Positions 22,616 through 33,220 of a stretch of DNA of 64,000 bases are shown piece by piece (position 1 is the first letter of the stretch; the number at the start of each line of letters is the position of its first letter). This stretch comes from Campanula takesimana (lineage: Eukaryota; Streptophyta; Magnoliopsida; Asterales; Campanulaceae): assembly GCA_026119855.1 (NCBI GenBank), contig JAOWBW010000389.1, forward strand, positions 875,501 to 939,500. Reading direction: 5' to 3'. Under the pieces are notes generated by a model. The model saw nothing but the letters and a program-made list of their open reading frames with translations. It was not told the origin of the DNA and searched no databases. The position numbers and the translations under genes were made by a program.

Positions 22616-23135
22616 AACTGATTATAACTTTTAGGCAATGAATTAAGAATGAGATCCGTGGCTAGCTCCATGGGATTGGATAGCCAAGTTTCTCAAGGTG
22701 CTCTACATAACCTTTCATTTTTAGCATGTGAGGACTCACTTGTTGCCCTTCATTCATTTTACAGTAGTGAATGCAACAATGGTCTTGTACCTCTCTTGCC
22801 TAGCTTGCTCTTGAAACATGGCTCTTAACTCCACGCCTATCTCATAGGCTTCCAAGTGTTCCAAACTTTGTTGTAGTTTTGAACACATAGTAGCAGCATG
22901 AGACAACTTACATCTCTAGAATCATTACGATGTTTCTTGTAATTGTCTCTTTCTGCCCTAGGGGCAGTAGGTTCTCGTTCAGCAGAAGAGGCCCGTCGAG
23001 AATGTACAACTTATCTTCTTGCCTTAGAACAATTCTTAGGCTACGGATCCAATCCATAAAGTTAGTACCATTCTCTTGGAGCTTATCCTTCTCAAGGATC
23101 GATCGCAACGAAATTGATTGAGTGTTAGTAGTCAT
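22616..23135 (-). pseudogene. Gag N-terminal part of Copia B
   Basis: The start MTTNTQSISLRSILEKDKLQ (ATG at 23133-23135) followed by ENGTNFMDWIRSLRIVLRQE is a typical Copia Gag opening. The 75-codon frame ends at 22908; the rest of the capsid domain to 22616 is recognisable only in pieces in other frames (for example CSKLQQSLEHLEAYEIG and MNEGQQVSPHMLKM). No intact capsid protein can be made. Confidence 0.75.
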
Positions 23136-24000
23136 TATCTACAAATATGCAAAATTTTCAAAATTTAAAAGTACCGTTTTTTCATTAAAGAAATAATTAA
23201 TGTATTTTTCAAACAAAATACTCCCACTAAATTATATAACCTTCATATACATCCATGTATAATATAATTTAATTGGGATAAGATCCAACTTTAATTTAAC
23301 TTTTGAGTCCACGGAGGCGGACCGCTCAAAATAAATTAATTAGGTAGACAATCACGTCAATCATATCCCATATGATTCTTAGATCCTTTTATGAGATTCT
23401 TTGAGAAATCCAATTTCCAAAGCATGTTAAATCTCATCTTTTGCCTAGGCCCAAAACCGTTTTGACGCCTAATTAAGTCCAACCATTTTAAACGTTTAGG
23501 AACCATTCAATTTAATGTACCTTGCGGAGGCAAGCCCACATTAAACTAAGATGAACCTCATCTTGCTTATACATGAATAAAATTAATGCACCTCGCGGAG
23601 GCGAACCCACATCAAGATCACCCATGTATGAACAAGTGTTTTAATCATGGCATGGCAATTAAGGACTTAAAACTTTCTTTGAAGGTTCATCACATACAGC
23701 ATATAACACATTTATGAGCACATAATATAAACATGTTACACATCAAGTTTAGCCACTAAATTAATCTCTATTAATTTAAGCATGATATTTATGTGTCATT
23801 AGTTTCTCTATAATCATGAGGATGAGACTAGTTCAACTTTGGTTATTATCTCCAAATCAAGACAACAAGAAGTGCGGTCGAACTAAGCCATTAGGCAACC
23901 ACAATCCCGCACTAATTCAAGAAACCAAGAAAGTAGTCCATGTGGCCGAAACTAAGCAATGGATGGTCTCGATGAACGTAGGCCAATTGCATTCACAATT
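23136..24000 (-). other. 5' leader of Copia B, truncated at its LTR side
   Basis: About 865 bp of non-coding DNA precede the Gag ATG, with the repeated motif CTCGCGGAGGCGAACCCACA / CTTGCGGAGGCAAGCCCACA near 23522 and 23591. A primer-binding site and LTR(B) should follow at the high-coordinate end, but the leader instead abuts a truncated LTR(A) at 24000/24001. Confidence 0.7.
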
Positions 24001-24107
24001 CCGCCTGATCCCTTTTGAGCGGTCGCCTGCCTATGCTGTCTGCCTTCTTCTTCTTCTGTTTGCAAGACCGATCCAACCAAAGTTCCAATTGAGAGTCACA
24101 CTCAACA
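24001..24107 (-). repeat. Truncated LTR of Copia A
   Basis: It matches the last 107 bp (plus-strand sense) of LTR(A), from CCGCCTGATCCC to CTCAACA, followed by the same AATTCTCCACCTTGACGATC polypurine region. The first ~158 bp of the LTR are missing at the recombination junction. Confidence 0.85.
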
Positions 24108-24190
24108 ATTCTCCACCTTGACGATCAATTCCCGAAAAGCTAGTATATCAAGAGAACATCTCTATCTCCGCCGCCCCGCCCCTACGGGCA

Positions 24191-26172
24191 TCAATGACTA
24201 CTAACACCAACTAAGTCCAAGAACTTCTTGAACTTAGCAATCAACTTTGTCAACATGACAACCTTCGTTATAGCCATATTTTCAGTCTCGGTAGTAGACA
24301 ACTCCGTGACATCCAGCAATCCAGATTTCCAATAAACCACGGAACCAACAAGACAAACTACATACATCACTGTAGATCTTCTGTCAACAAGATTACCGCC
24401 CCAATCTGAATCACCATTCCCAACAGAACCATCACTGTTCTTTCCATACACAATGTACACACAAGCATTTGAATACGGAACCAGTGACATATCATCTTTA
24501 TACTTGGGACTATCTAAAGAAGATAACCATTTCACCTGGTAAGCATAATTGATATCTTTTGCAGCCATAAGAATGCCATCGACATAAACAAGATAACTCA
24601 ATGTGCCATCACTACAAACCATCAAGTAAACACAACAATCATATCCACACCTAGCATAACCATGGGTAACAATAAAAGTGTCGAAGCTTTTATAACACTG
24701 TCGAGTTGACTGCTCCAAATCATACAAGAATCTCTCTAACAGGCAAACATGATCCTTACCCTCGACAACAAACCCTTCAGGCCGGCGCATGTAGATCTCC
24801 ACCTTAAGCACTAGATCTCTCATCGCCACAATGCTCAACAAGTTATGAATAGATAAGTGTCTAACAACTGGTGAAATACTATCATTGTAGTCTACCCCAA
24901 ACCTTGGAGTACCATCTTTGAACTTGTAGATCCACTTGTGACTAACTAACACCTTCTTTGGTGGTGATCTAACAAATTCCCATGTCTGACTTTCAATAAG
25001 AGATACCATCTCTTCTTTAACAACGACCGACCACATAGCAGATTTATCACACGATATATTTTTATTGAAAGAATTAATTTATGCATACTTACTGTTTTCG
25101 CAACGGACAATGCATAAGCTACCATCTCATCCAAACCATATCGAACTCTACCAAAAACAATGGTAGTCTCCATCTGCTTGTTGGTCTCCTCCTCTTGAAC
25201 TGGAGCTTCAATTGGAGTCGCTTCATCAGATACATCATTGACATCTAAGTCAAGTTCCACCAATTCTTTACCATCTCCGAATAACTCCACCTGTTTGTGT
25301 ATCCGTCCTGCAGGACAATTCTTCTCACGGAGAAGTAGAGCAACATCTCTACATGTCAGGAACTTAGATGCCACCGGATCCCATGACCAGAATCCTTTCA
25401 CTCCAGTAGTATCACCCACAAAGGAACATCCTTTGGCCCTTGGTTCCAATTTGTTGTTCACACAAGCATACACGGGACACTCACAAATATACAATCTTAA
25501 GTATTCTCCTAGAGATCGTGACCACATCTCCAACAGAGCCTTCATCCCAATACCAAAATTTAGAGTACGATTAGCCAAGTGAGCAGTCATCCTAATCGCA
25601 TCCACACAAAATTCTTTACCTAACAATGCTTGTGACAACAAATACCAAGCCTTTTCTGTCATTCAATTCAAGCCAATGTGACCCAATGTCATGTCCCATG
25701 ATTGAGTAACCTCTACCTCAATCGTTGACCCCGTTTCAATAGACACATCACCAACAACCGTAGACCCAAGAAGCTTGTACAATGTCCCCACCTTCTTTCC
25801 CTTTAATACCACCAAGTCACCTTTAATAGCCGATAACTCGCCATTCGCAATGGATAAACTATACCCAAGGATATCCAAAGTGCCTAGAGAAATCAGGTTC
25901 TTCTTCAGTTCAGGAACATACCTGACATTCTGTAATTTCCGCACTACTCCATCAAACATCTTAACCTTAATAGCCCCAATACCAACAACCTTGCATGCAG
26001 TATTATTCCCAAAAAAACTACTCCACCGGCAGACTTATATGAACAAAACCAACCATGCCCGGTTGGGACTAATATGATAAGAACGACCGAATCCAAATCC
26101 AACTATCACGAATTTCGGTACCCAAATCACAAGCAGTAAGTGCATCACAATCACTGTCATCACTGGTGTCTT
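24191..26172 (-). pseudogene. pol of Copia A, copy 2 (internally deleted)
   Basis: A better-preserved duplicate of 15747-17726. 24191-25036 is one 281-codon frame from MWSVVVKEEMVSLIESQTWE through RT (YVDGILMAAKD, catalytic YVDD changed to YVDG) to RNase H and VSSH at the end. 24946-25662 and 25663-25959 share one frame: GAG-pre-integrase, then a TGA where copy 1 has Gly in GLNGMTEK, then the integrase C-terminal part (HLANRTLN, YLRLYICECPVYACV). Most of the integrase core and the MDVKTAFLHG block of RT are missing without loss of frame, so this is a non-autonomous derivative. Confidence 0.8.
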
Positions 26173-26177
26173 CAAAC

Positions 26178-27620
26178 TGTTGGGTTTCCAAGTAACACGC
26201 GCAGCGGAATATAGCATTTAAAATTTATGAAACCCAAAGCCCATAGATCCGTTCATATGATTAAATCAAATATCACAACATGAATAGAGGAAAAACTAAC
26301 CCTTTATGCCTTTGAATTCTAGTTATGATCTTGGTGGAGATTTGAAGCTTGATCACGAACAAAGTAAGAACACGAACTTTGGAGATGATGAGCTTCACCC
26401 TCTAGCGGTATCCACACCACGAACGAATATCAAGGAGCTTCTTGATCTTGGTTGCTAGACCAACTATTATGAAACACACTTTCACAATTGATAATGACTA
26501 TATGGAATTTTTCGTTTGTGTATTATTTTGATCTTCAATCAAGGATATCTTAGAACAAAATAAAACCTCTCACAAACTCTTTGGAGACTCACACAAACCT
26601 ATTGCTGATGTTCTGGCCGAAATCATCCTTTTATACACAAGCAAGACCTATTCCAAATAGGAAACTTGTGTCAAAAGACATTCCAAATCGAATTAGGAAA
26701 GTGTCTGCCGACACCACTGTGCGGTCGCCCAAAATTGGCTGTGCGGTCGGCCAACTTTGGGCGGTCGCCGGTGCCTTTTGGGCGGTCGCCCACTTGGCCA
26801 GAAAAGCTGAAAAATTCCTTTTTTAGTCCTTTTAAAGATTCGTTCTTTTGTGTGTGACCCTCTAGGATTATACTAAGTTGACAATGGGTTCAAACATGAA
26901 ACCATAAGATATGATTAGGTTCTAGCAAACCGTCATACCTACCCAAATAGTATAACTAGATACAAGTTCGCATTCCTTTTAGAACATGTCATAATCCTTT
27001 TATCCACGATGTCATTGAACACAAGTCATGGTCAAACAGTCAACTTGTTTTGTTCAATACTTTCTCGATTCCGAATATGCTTATAATCCAAATGACAATG
27101 ATCCAATCAATTCATTTGAGTCCGCCGAACATTTCATCAACATCATTCCTACGAGAGGCCAAGCTTGACATCTCTCCGAAGAGGGACAAATCCATTTAGC
27201 TTATTATTCTTCCCTACGTGAATTCGATTATGCCAATCATACCCTTTATAACTACCCGGTTAAAGGCAGCGTTTGAATATGTCAAACATAATCTTCATCA
27301 AGTGGAAGACTATAATAACTTCATGTCTAAGGATTCGAATGACATAACTAACATGAGATATATGTTCGACATAGACCATGACATAAATCTCATACAGCGG
27401 GTCATGTCCAGTACCTTGTTCCAAAAAAGTACCCATAAATCTAACATGATCATCCCATGATCATTTAGACTTTATACTAGTGCTTAACAAGTACTAAGGA
27501 CGGAGATTATTATAAGTAAACATGAACAACAATAATAACCAAAACATTTCTTTATTGATATGAAATAAATGATAACAATTACAACGTTTATTAAACGTGC
27601 CTAGGGCACCACTACCAACA
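26178..27620 (-). repeat. Solo LTR of Copia B inside Copia A (1443 bp)
   Basis: It is flanked on both sides by an exact CAAAC (26173-26177 and 27621-27625), the target duplication, with gag(A) on one side and pol(A) on the other. That is the exact structure of a solo LTR left by recombination between the two LTRs of B. It is nearly identical to 17732-19176. Confidence 0.9.
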
Positions 27621-27625
27621 CAAAC

Positions 27626-28386
27626 ACCACTCCAGCTTCACCCTTTGTCTTCGCGGTTGTATCCCTTTGGTTTGGACAAAACCTTCTAATGTGTCCCTTG
27701 TCCTTGCAACCATGACATATCACATTCTTTTGCCATTCACTTGAACTGGATTGACCCTTCCTTGACTTTCTGCCGCTTCTAGCTACTAACCCATCACCTT
27801 GAGATTCAACACTTGTTGAGGTCAAGTGCGTCTCAATGACTTCCTGTTGTAGTAGAGCATTCTTGATCTCTTCCATAGAGATCTCATCCTTGCCATACAA
27901 CACTGTCTCTCTAAAGTGCATGTATTCTGGAGGTAGAGAACAAAGCAATTTTACCGCCAATTGCTCATCATCAATCACGACATCGACATTCTTCAAGTCC
28001 ATAACCAAACCATCAAACTCATCAAGATGATTTTTCTAGGACTCACCTGTTTTGAGTTTGCACTCCTCGAGTTTCTTCATTAGTAGCAACCTGTTACTAA
28101 TGCTCTTGGTCATGTACAATTTCTCAAGCCTAAGCCAAAGCTCTGCCGCAGTCTTCTCAATCACAACCTCCCTCAATACCTCATCTTTGAGACTCAAGTG
28201 TAAGAGAGATAAAGCTTTCTCGTTCATATCATCAAATTGTTCATCCGTCAAGCTTGCCGGTTTCCTTGCCTTCCCAAGCAAAGCCTTGACATAATTTTTA
28301 CCCACCAAGATTGCTCGCATCTTCACTTGCCACAAACCGAAATTGACCTTGCGATCGAATTTCTCAATTTCGTACTTCCCTGCCAT
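27626..28386 (-). pseudogene. Gag of Copia A, one in-frame stop
   Basis: From the ATG at 28384-28386 (MAGKYEIEKFDRKVNFGLWQ) the Gag domain runs through LLHLSLKDEVLREVV and KLYMTKSISNRLLLMKKLEE to a TAG at 28036-28038, then continues in the same frame: DDEQLAVKLLCSLPPEYMHF and the CCHC knuckle CHGCKDKGHIRRFC. It ends where LTR(B) is inserted at 27620, so Gag is separated from pol. The Met at 28384 is the sensible start since it lies about 35 bp from the primer-binding site. Confidence 0.85.
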
Positions 28387-28420
28387 CGTTACCAATAAGC
28401 AATACAAGATCCATAAACCG

Positions 28421-28434
28421 GAGCTCTGATACCA
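28421..28434 (-). other. Primer-binding site, initiator tRNA-Met
   Basis: The minus strand reads TGGTATCAGAGCTC two bases inside the LTR. TGGTATCAGAGC is the complement of the 3' end of plant initiator tRNA-Met, the usual primer of plant Copia elements. Confidence 0.9.
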
Positions 28435-28436
28435 AT

Positions 28437-28698
28437 TGTTAGGATTTAGGTCCCAAATCACAGCCAAAAACAGTTTCCTTTTTGAATCAGGATTTCTGCC
28501 CCGACAAGGACCGGGCGCCCGCACTCTTTCACCCAGGCGGTCGCCCACCCATACAGTGTTGATTCTGGTACAAAGCCAACCCAAACGGGCGGCTGCCTGA
28601 TCCCTTTTGAGCGGTCGCCTGCCTATGTTGTCTGCCTTCTTCTTCTTCTGTTTGCAAGACCGATCCAACCAAGTTCCAATTGAGAGTCACACTCAACA
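28437..28698 (-). repeat. LTR of Copia A, 5' copy
   Basis: A 262-bp LTR next to the primer site. On the plus strand it reads TGTTAGG...CTCAACA, then GATCA, the putative target duplication (GACCA at the other end). Confidence 0.9.
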
Positions 28699-28703
28699 GA
28701 TCA

Positions 28704-29437
28704 TCAACTATACGAAGCAAAGAACTTCGATCTATTTTCAAATGCATTTATAAGATGAAAATGAGCATATATACATACACTTCAGTCTTTTTTAAATGCA
28801 TTTACAAGATGAAATGAGTATATGTACATACAAAATTACATACTTTAATTAGAACGGTACGGTACGGTTTTTATATTCGGTATATGAGCCAAATACCATA
28901 CCATTACCAAACTATCGGTTTTTGTAAAAATAAAAACCGTGAGCTCTTTAGAGATTTTTGCCATTATGAAAGTTTTTAAAAAGCTCTTTGCTAAAGAGTT
29001 GCTCTTTGTAGAAATATCACTTTCATTTAGTTTTTTATATTAATATTCACCAACTCCCTAAGTAAAAAAGAGCTTTACTATTGTGAAAATTTTAAATAGT
29101 TTTTTTATATTATTTAAAAATAATTTAACATATTGAAATTGTAAAAAAAAAAAAACATTTTAAAAAGCTCTTTATCATCATTATGGATGCTTGAGAATAC
29201 TAGATGTTAACCAAAATGAAACATAACACATTATAGTTGTCAAAGGGCTATTAGAATAAAGAGAAGAATAGGTTTCTTTTTATTACTACTAGGAAAGGAA
29301 AAAAAAAAAAGGTGGTATGAATGGAATCAATGGAGAGGTCCTTAGTTTAATAGAAGTTGGGAGTGGCAAACAAAGGATGGTCCTGCATTCATAACCATTC
29401 TCCGCATATTCCCAATCACATTCAATGGGTTATAATA
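28704..29437. other. Intergenic, with hAT-like terminus at 28853-28945
   Basis: 28853-28945 is dense in GGTACGG, ATACCATACC and TATCGGTTTTTG words and may be the other half of the element at 15051. 28946-29190 is AT-rich with repeated AGCTCTTT words (near 28940, 28983 and 29167) that could be the ends of an eroded MITE. No genes. Confidence 0.35.
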
Positions 29438-29707
29438 CTCTCACCGGTTCAAAATAACTGTTTTTTTTTTTTGCTTTTGCACAATTCTTAAGGAAAGCAA
29501 TTAATATCATGATTTAGTGACAAAAGTGTCAACTTTACCCCTATTAAATAGGGCATCATTACTACACTAATGTCTCACAACTAAGACAATTAATAAAGCA
29601 AAACAAGTTTCAAGGCGAGGGTAAGAAGGTCATTTAGCTCAAAAGTGACAGTTATTTTGGACCAATTTTTTGACTCAAAAGTGAGAGTTATTTTAGACCG
29701 GAGGGAG
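29438..29707. mobile_element. Stowaway MITE
   Basis: Ends CTCTCACCGGTTCAAAATAA and partner TTATTTTAGACCGGAGGGAG, flanked by TA. 270 bp. Confidence 0.8.
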
Positions 29708-29721
29708 TATTGAAATTGGTA

Positions 29722-29971
29722 CTCATTTTGTCCTTAAATGAGTGTTCATTTTTAAAAAAATTGTCTCAAAATGAGTGTCCAGTTTGATCATATATAACTT
29801 TGTCCCTAAATGTTTTTTTTTTTCGAATTTTTTTTCACCGGTCTCTTTATACTTGCAAATACTAAATGTTTGTAAAGAGGATTACAAGATTATATATTAA
29901 TTTTGTCACCAAATTATATAAAAAATTATGTCCCTTAAAATAAAATTAGGACACTCATTTAGGGACAGATG
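29722..29971. mobile_element. Diverged Stowaway-like MITE
   Basis: Ends CTCATTTTGTCCTTAAATGA and partner CTCATTTAGGGACAGATG; TA on both sides. About 250 bp. Confidence 0.6.
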
Positions 29972-30196
29972 TAATAGTAATTATCATACTCACTCCTTCT
30001 TTTATATGAAGACGTTCTGATCTAAAGTAAATGTTTTTCTAAAGTAAAAGTTTTGATACGAATAATAGATTTATATAAGAAAAACCAATTGAAAAACAAA
30101 ATAGATTTATTATCTTTGTCTCTTTATCTATCGTTCTCACTTTATGTTTTGTGAGGTTTCTTACTAATACTATATACTCCCCTTCTTCGAAACTAA

Positions 30197-31429
30197 GGCT
30201 CCGTTTGTTTCGCGTAAAATAACTTCCGGAAAATATTTTCCCCATTTTCCGGTGTTTGTTACGCACCGGAAAATAAGGAAAATATTTTCCGGAAAATGGT
30301 TTTCCCTCTTTTCTAAGTAAAATGACTTACGGATTTTTACTAAGTAAATCATTTTCCGGAAAATGTTAACTCTCTCACTCACACCCAACTCTCCATAAAA
30401 CCCCACCCTACCCACTACACCTCTAACACCACCCTCTTCATCCATCCTATCCACCACCCCCACCACCCCAACACCCACCCCCACCCTACCCCACCACCCC
30501 ACCCCACCCCCACCCTACCCCCCACCCCACCAAAAAAAAAAAAACAAAACTTTTCACTCATATTAAAAAAAAAAATGAATATCTCCACCACCCCCACTAC
30601 CCCAACACCCACCCCACCCCCACCCTACCCCACCACCCCACCAAAAAAAAAAAAAAAAAAAAAACTTCTTTTCACTCATATTAAAAAAAAAATTGAACAT
30701 CTCCACCACCCCCCAACTACCCCAGCACCCACCCCACCCCACCCCACAAAAAAAATAAAAATAAAAAATCTTTTCACTCATATTAAAAAAAAATGAACAT
30801 CTCCACCACGCCCAACTACCACCCCACCCCACCCTACCCCACCACACCACCCCACCCAAAAAAAAAACTTCTTTTCACTCATATTAAAAAAAAAATGAAC
30901 ATCTCCACCAGCCCCAACTACCCCAGCACCCCACCCCACCCTACCCCAGCACCCCACCCACCCCCCCACCCCACAAAAAAAAAAACTTCTTTTCACTTAT
31001 TAAAAAAAAAAAAAAAAGAACACCTCCACCCCCCAACTACCCTACTACCCCCACCACCCCACCCACCCACCCACCACCCCCCCAAAAAAAAAAAAAATTT
31101 AAAAAATAACTCATTAAAATTATTTTTGAACACCTCCCCCACCCCCACCTACCCCACCCACCCCCTACCCCCCACCCCACCCCACCCCCCACAACCACCC
31201 ATCCCACCCAACCCAAAATCTCCACCCACATTCAATTTTTTCTCATAATTATTCTTTTCCTCATATTAAATTATTATTATTTTCATATTTCCGGAAAACA
31301 TTTTCCTTAGATTTACCAAACAACCAAAAACATGTTTATGTCATTTTCTGGAAAACATTTTCATTTTCCGGAAAACATTTTACGGGAAATCATTTTCCGG
31401 AAATTGTTTTACGCGAAACAAACGGAGCC
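30197..31429. mobile_element. PIF/Harbinger-type element with internal C-rich minisatellite
   Basis: The terminal inverted repeats begin with a perfect 23 bp (GGCTCCGTTTGTTTCGCGTA then AAA) and continue with mismatches for about 20 bp more. The flanks are TAA on both sides (30194-30196 and 31430-31432), as for PIF/Harbinger. Inside each end lie several TTTTCCGGAAAA palindromes. There is no transposase, so it is non-autonomous. The centre is the minisatellite 30405-31215. Confidence 0.85.
30405..31215. repeat. Minisatellite, 5-6 copies of 101-120 bp, C-rich/A-rich
   Basis: Each unit has CTTTTCACTCATATTAAAAA, then GAACATCTCCACC, then CCACCCCACCC-type C-runs, then an A-tract. Unit starts are at 30550, 30668, 30770, 30871 and 30988, with a decayed one near 31108. 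The minus strand is a long series of GGGGTGGGG runs with G-quadruplex potential. Confidence 0.85.
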
Positions 31430-31438
31430 TAAATGCTA

Positions 31439-31983
31439 CTTCCCCGTTTCAAAATAGATGTCGTTTTGGAGTGTTTCACATATATTAAGAAATGCCATTA
31501 ATACATGTGAAGAAGTCCCAAATACCCCTAAATTAATTTAACTACCTAGGTAATTAAATGATTAGGTAAGAGATACTCCCTCCGTTACTTAATATAAGTC
31601 GTTTTAGCAAAAATTACACAAACCAAGGAAGCAATAACTCTTTTTTAAACTTTCCAAATTACCCTTTCTATCTCTTAGTATTAATTTAATGCAAATAAAG
31701 ACTCATTTCTCTCTTCAACTACCTTACACAAATAAAGGAAGCATTAAAGATGGGCATTTTGGTCTAAAAGACCAAATAAAAGCTAAAACGACTTATAAAA
31801 AAGGGACAAAATTGAGAGTCTAAAACGACTTATATTAAGGAACGGAGGGAGTAGTTCACTATCATTATTAAAGGTATAATTGGTATACAACAATAAAAAA
31901 AAACCTTTGAAAATAGTGAAACGATAAGTATTTTGAGACAAAAATTAACTCTCAAAACGACATCTATTTTGAGTCGGAGGGAG
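31439..31983. mobile_element. Stowaway MITE (CAAAATAGATGTCGTTTTGG family), carrying a second MITE
   Basis: Ends CTTCCCCGTTTCAAAATAGA and partner ATCTATTTTGAGTCGGAGGG, TA on both sides. The internal sequence (ACCCCTAAATTAATTTAACT, CCTAGGTAATTAAATG) matches 33935-34292. It is interrupted by the Stowaway at 31576-31851. Confidence 0.85.
31576..31851. mobile_element. Stowaway MITE nested in another Stowaway
   Basis: Ends CTCCCTCCGTTACTTAATAT and partner ATATTAAGGAACGGAGGGAG with TA on both sides. 276 bp. Confidence 0.9.
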
Positions 31984-32600
31984 TAGTATATTTGAAGCCT
32001 CAACTTTCTAAGTCATGTGTTTTTATTTATACAATTATTAATATAATAACAATTATATTAAACTAATTTATTTACTTAGAAACATAATACTAACTTTGAT
32101 TTTTCGTAATTGTTTGTGTACATTACTCTCTCGGCCCATAACACCTTACACTAATTTTGATTTTTGGTATCTCATTAGTAAGCCCTCTTTTTTTTTTTTT
32201 TTTTTTTTTTGTAAAATGTTCGTTTTTTCAAACCTACACGACTTGTTACACAAACTTAAATTGTGGGCTCCACTTATCATAACCACGACCCATTTCTCAC
32301 TTACGAAACCATACTTTCTTCTTTATTTCTGTGTTGAAAGGTGGGAGTATTCGTTTAAGTAGAAATATAAGGTTTAGTTTCTCGTTTTGGTCTATAGAAG
32401 CGCAACGTTTGGAAAGTAATTTTTTGTTCCAGTTTTAGTTTGTATTGAATTATTATGGTCTCAGGTCTGGGAACAACTAGTTGGATGGAAAAATACGGAT
32501 TGATTATTTTTGGAAGTTAGTTCATGCACAAAAATTATAAAATTCTTGTTTTTCAAACTGTTTCTAAATGTTTGCCAAATATTTGTAAATATGAGTGTGC
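31984..32600. other. Intergenic, nothing recognised
   Basis: Contains a T-run of about 22 (32188-32210) and a MITE-like end CTCTCTCGGCCCATAACACC near 32125 with only a poor partner near 32340. No gene. Confidence 0.35.
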
Positions 32601-32753
32601 AACAAAAACCGAAAATACCGAAAACCGTATCAAAACCGAACCGAAAATACCATTAGCTTACGGTACTTGATTTTTTTAGAACCGAAGTTTTGGTTTTGGT
32701 ATAATGTTCAAGTACCGTACCGCTATCCCGTCCCAAACCGATAAACCTACGTC

Positions 32754-32794
<41 letters not shown>

Positions 32795-32950
32795 TATATA
32801 TATAGTCGCGTTCTTGTGATAACCATTTTAAATGAGAACCGTGAGAACCAATAATAACCGTTTGATTAAATACAAAATCAATGGTACAAATTATAGATAC
32901 AGTACCTAAATTTTGGTATTGTACTTGGATAACCGTGCCAAGAATAACCG
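32601..32950. repeat. CCGAAAATACCG / ACCGT-rich block with TA microsatellite
   Basis: 32601-32745 is dense in AAAACCGAA, ATACCG and GTACCGTACCG words, like the hAT-type blocks at 15051 and 28853. A (TA)n tract follows (32757-32804), then GAACCGTGAGAACC-type sequence. It may be one or two eroded DNA elements; no clear borders. Confidence 0.4.
32757..32804. repeat. (TA)n microsatellite
   Basis: About 24 TA units with one interruption (AA near 32791). Confidence 0.95.
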
Positions 32951-33162
32951 TGAACCGTAAATGATTTATGGCAAAGGGCTGAGCATAAATTTGGATAACC
33001 AGCCCGACCAGCCGGAACCCTACTATATTGGCCCATTAAATTAGTCTTTAATCGGACACGCCCAAAATTATAAATGGTCCAGTTCTGAAGTCCAAGGGAG
33101 CAGCATAGTTTTGTAGGCCCCGTAAGATTTTAGGCTGGAAATAGTACTGGTCACCCAGTATG

Positions 33163-33164
<2 letters not shown>

Positions 33165-33220
<56 letters not shown>
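33165..33220. repeat. (ATT)n microsatellite
   Basis: About 18-19 uninterrupted ATT units. Confidence 0.95.

Larger units (their letters stand above)
15399..28698 (-). mobile_element. Copia nest: element A carrying element B, with internal duplication
   Basis: LTRs of family A bound the nest: 15399-15663 and 28437-28698, starting TGTTAGG and ending CTCAACA on the plus strand. The flanking 5-mers GACCA and GATCA differ by one base and probably are the target duplication. Down the minus strand the order is LTR(A), primer site, gag(A), LTR(B), pol(A) copy 2, part of LTR(A), leader and body of B, LTR(B), pol(A) copy 1, LTR(A). A simple insertion of B into A would give one pol(A); here pol(A)-LTR(B) occurs twice. 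Confidence 0.85.

Noticed and set aside
26178..27620. 5' LTR of a complete Copia B element
   Set aside because: The CAAAC duplication on both sides and the pol(A) on its low side show it is a solo LTR in the present arrangement, not the LTR next to B's leader.
28036..28668. 210-codon frame read as a gene starting in the LTR
   Set aside because: Its first ~90 codons are LTR and primer-site sequence. The true Gag start is the Met at 28384-28386.
30563..31248. Long Pro/Thr-rich and Gly/Trp-rich frames on both strands
   Set aside because: They are translations of the C-rich minisatellite and A-tracts, with no start context or domain.
32125..32348. Stowaway MITE
   Set aside because: CTCTCTCGGCCCATAACACC and the possible partner near 32340 pair too poorly and the right flank is not convincing.
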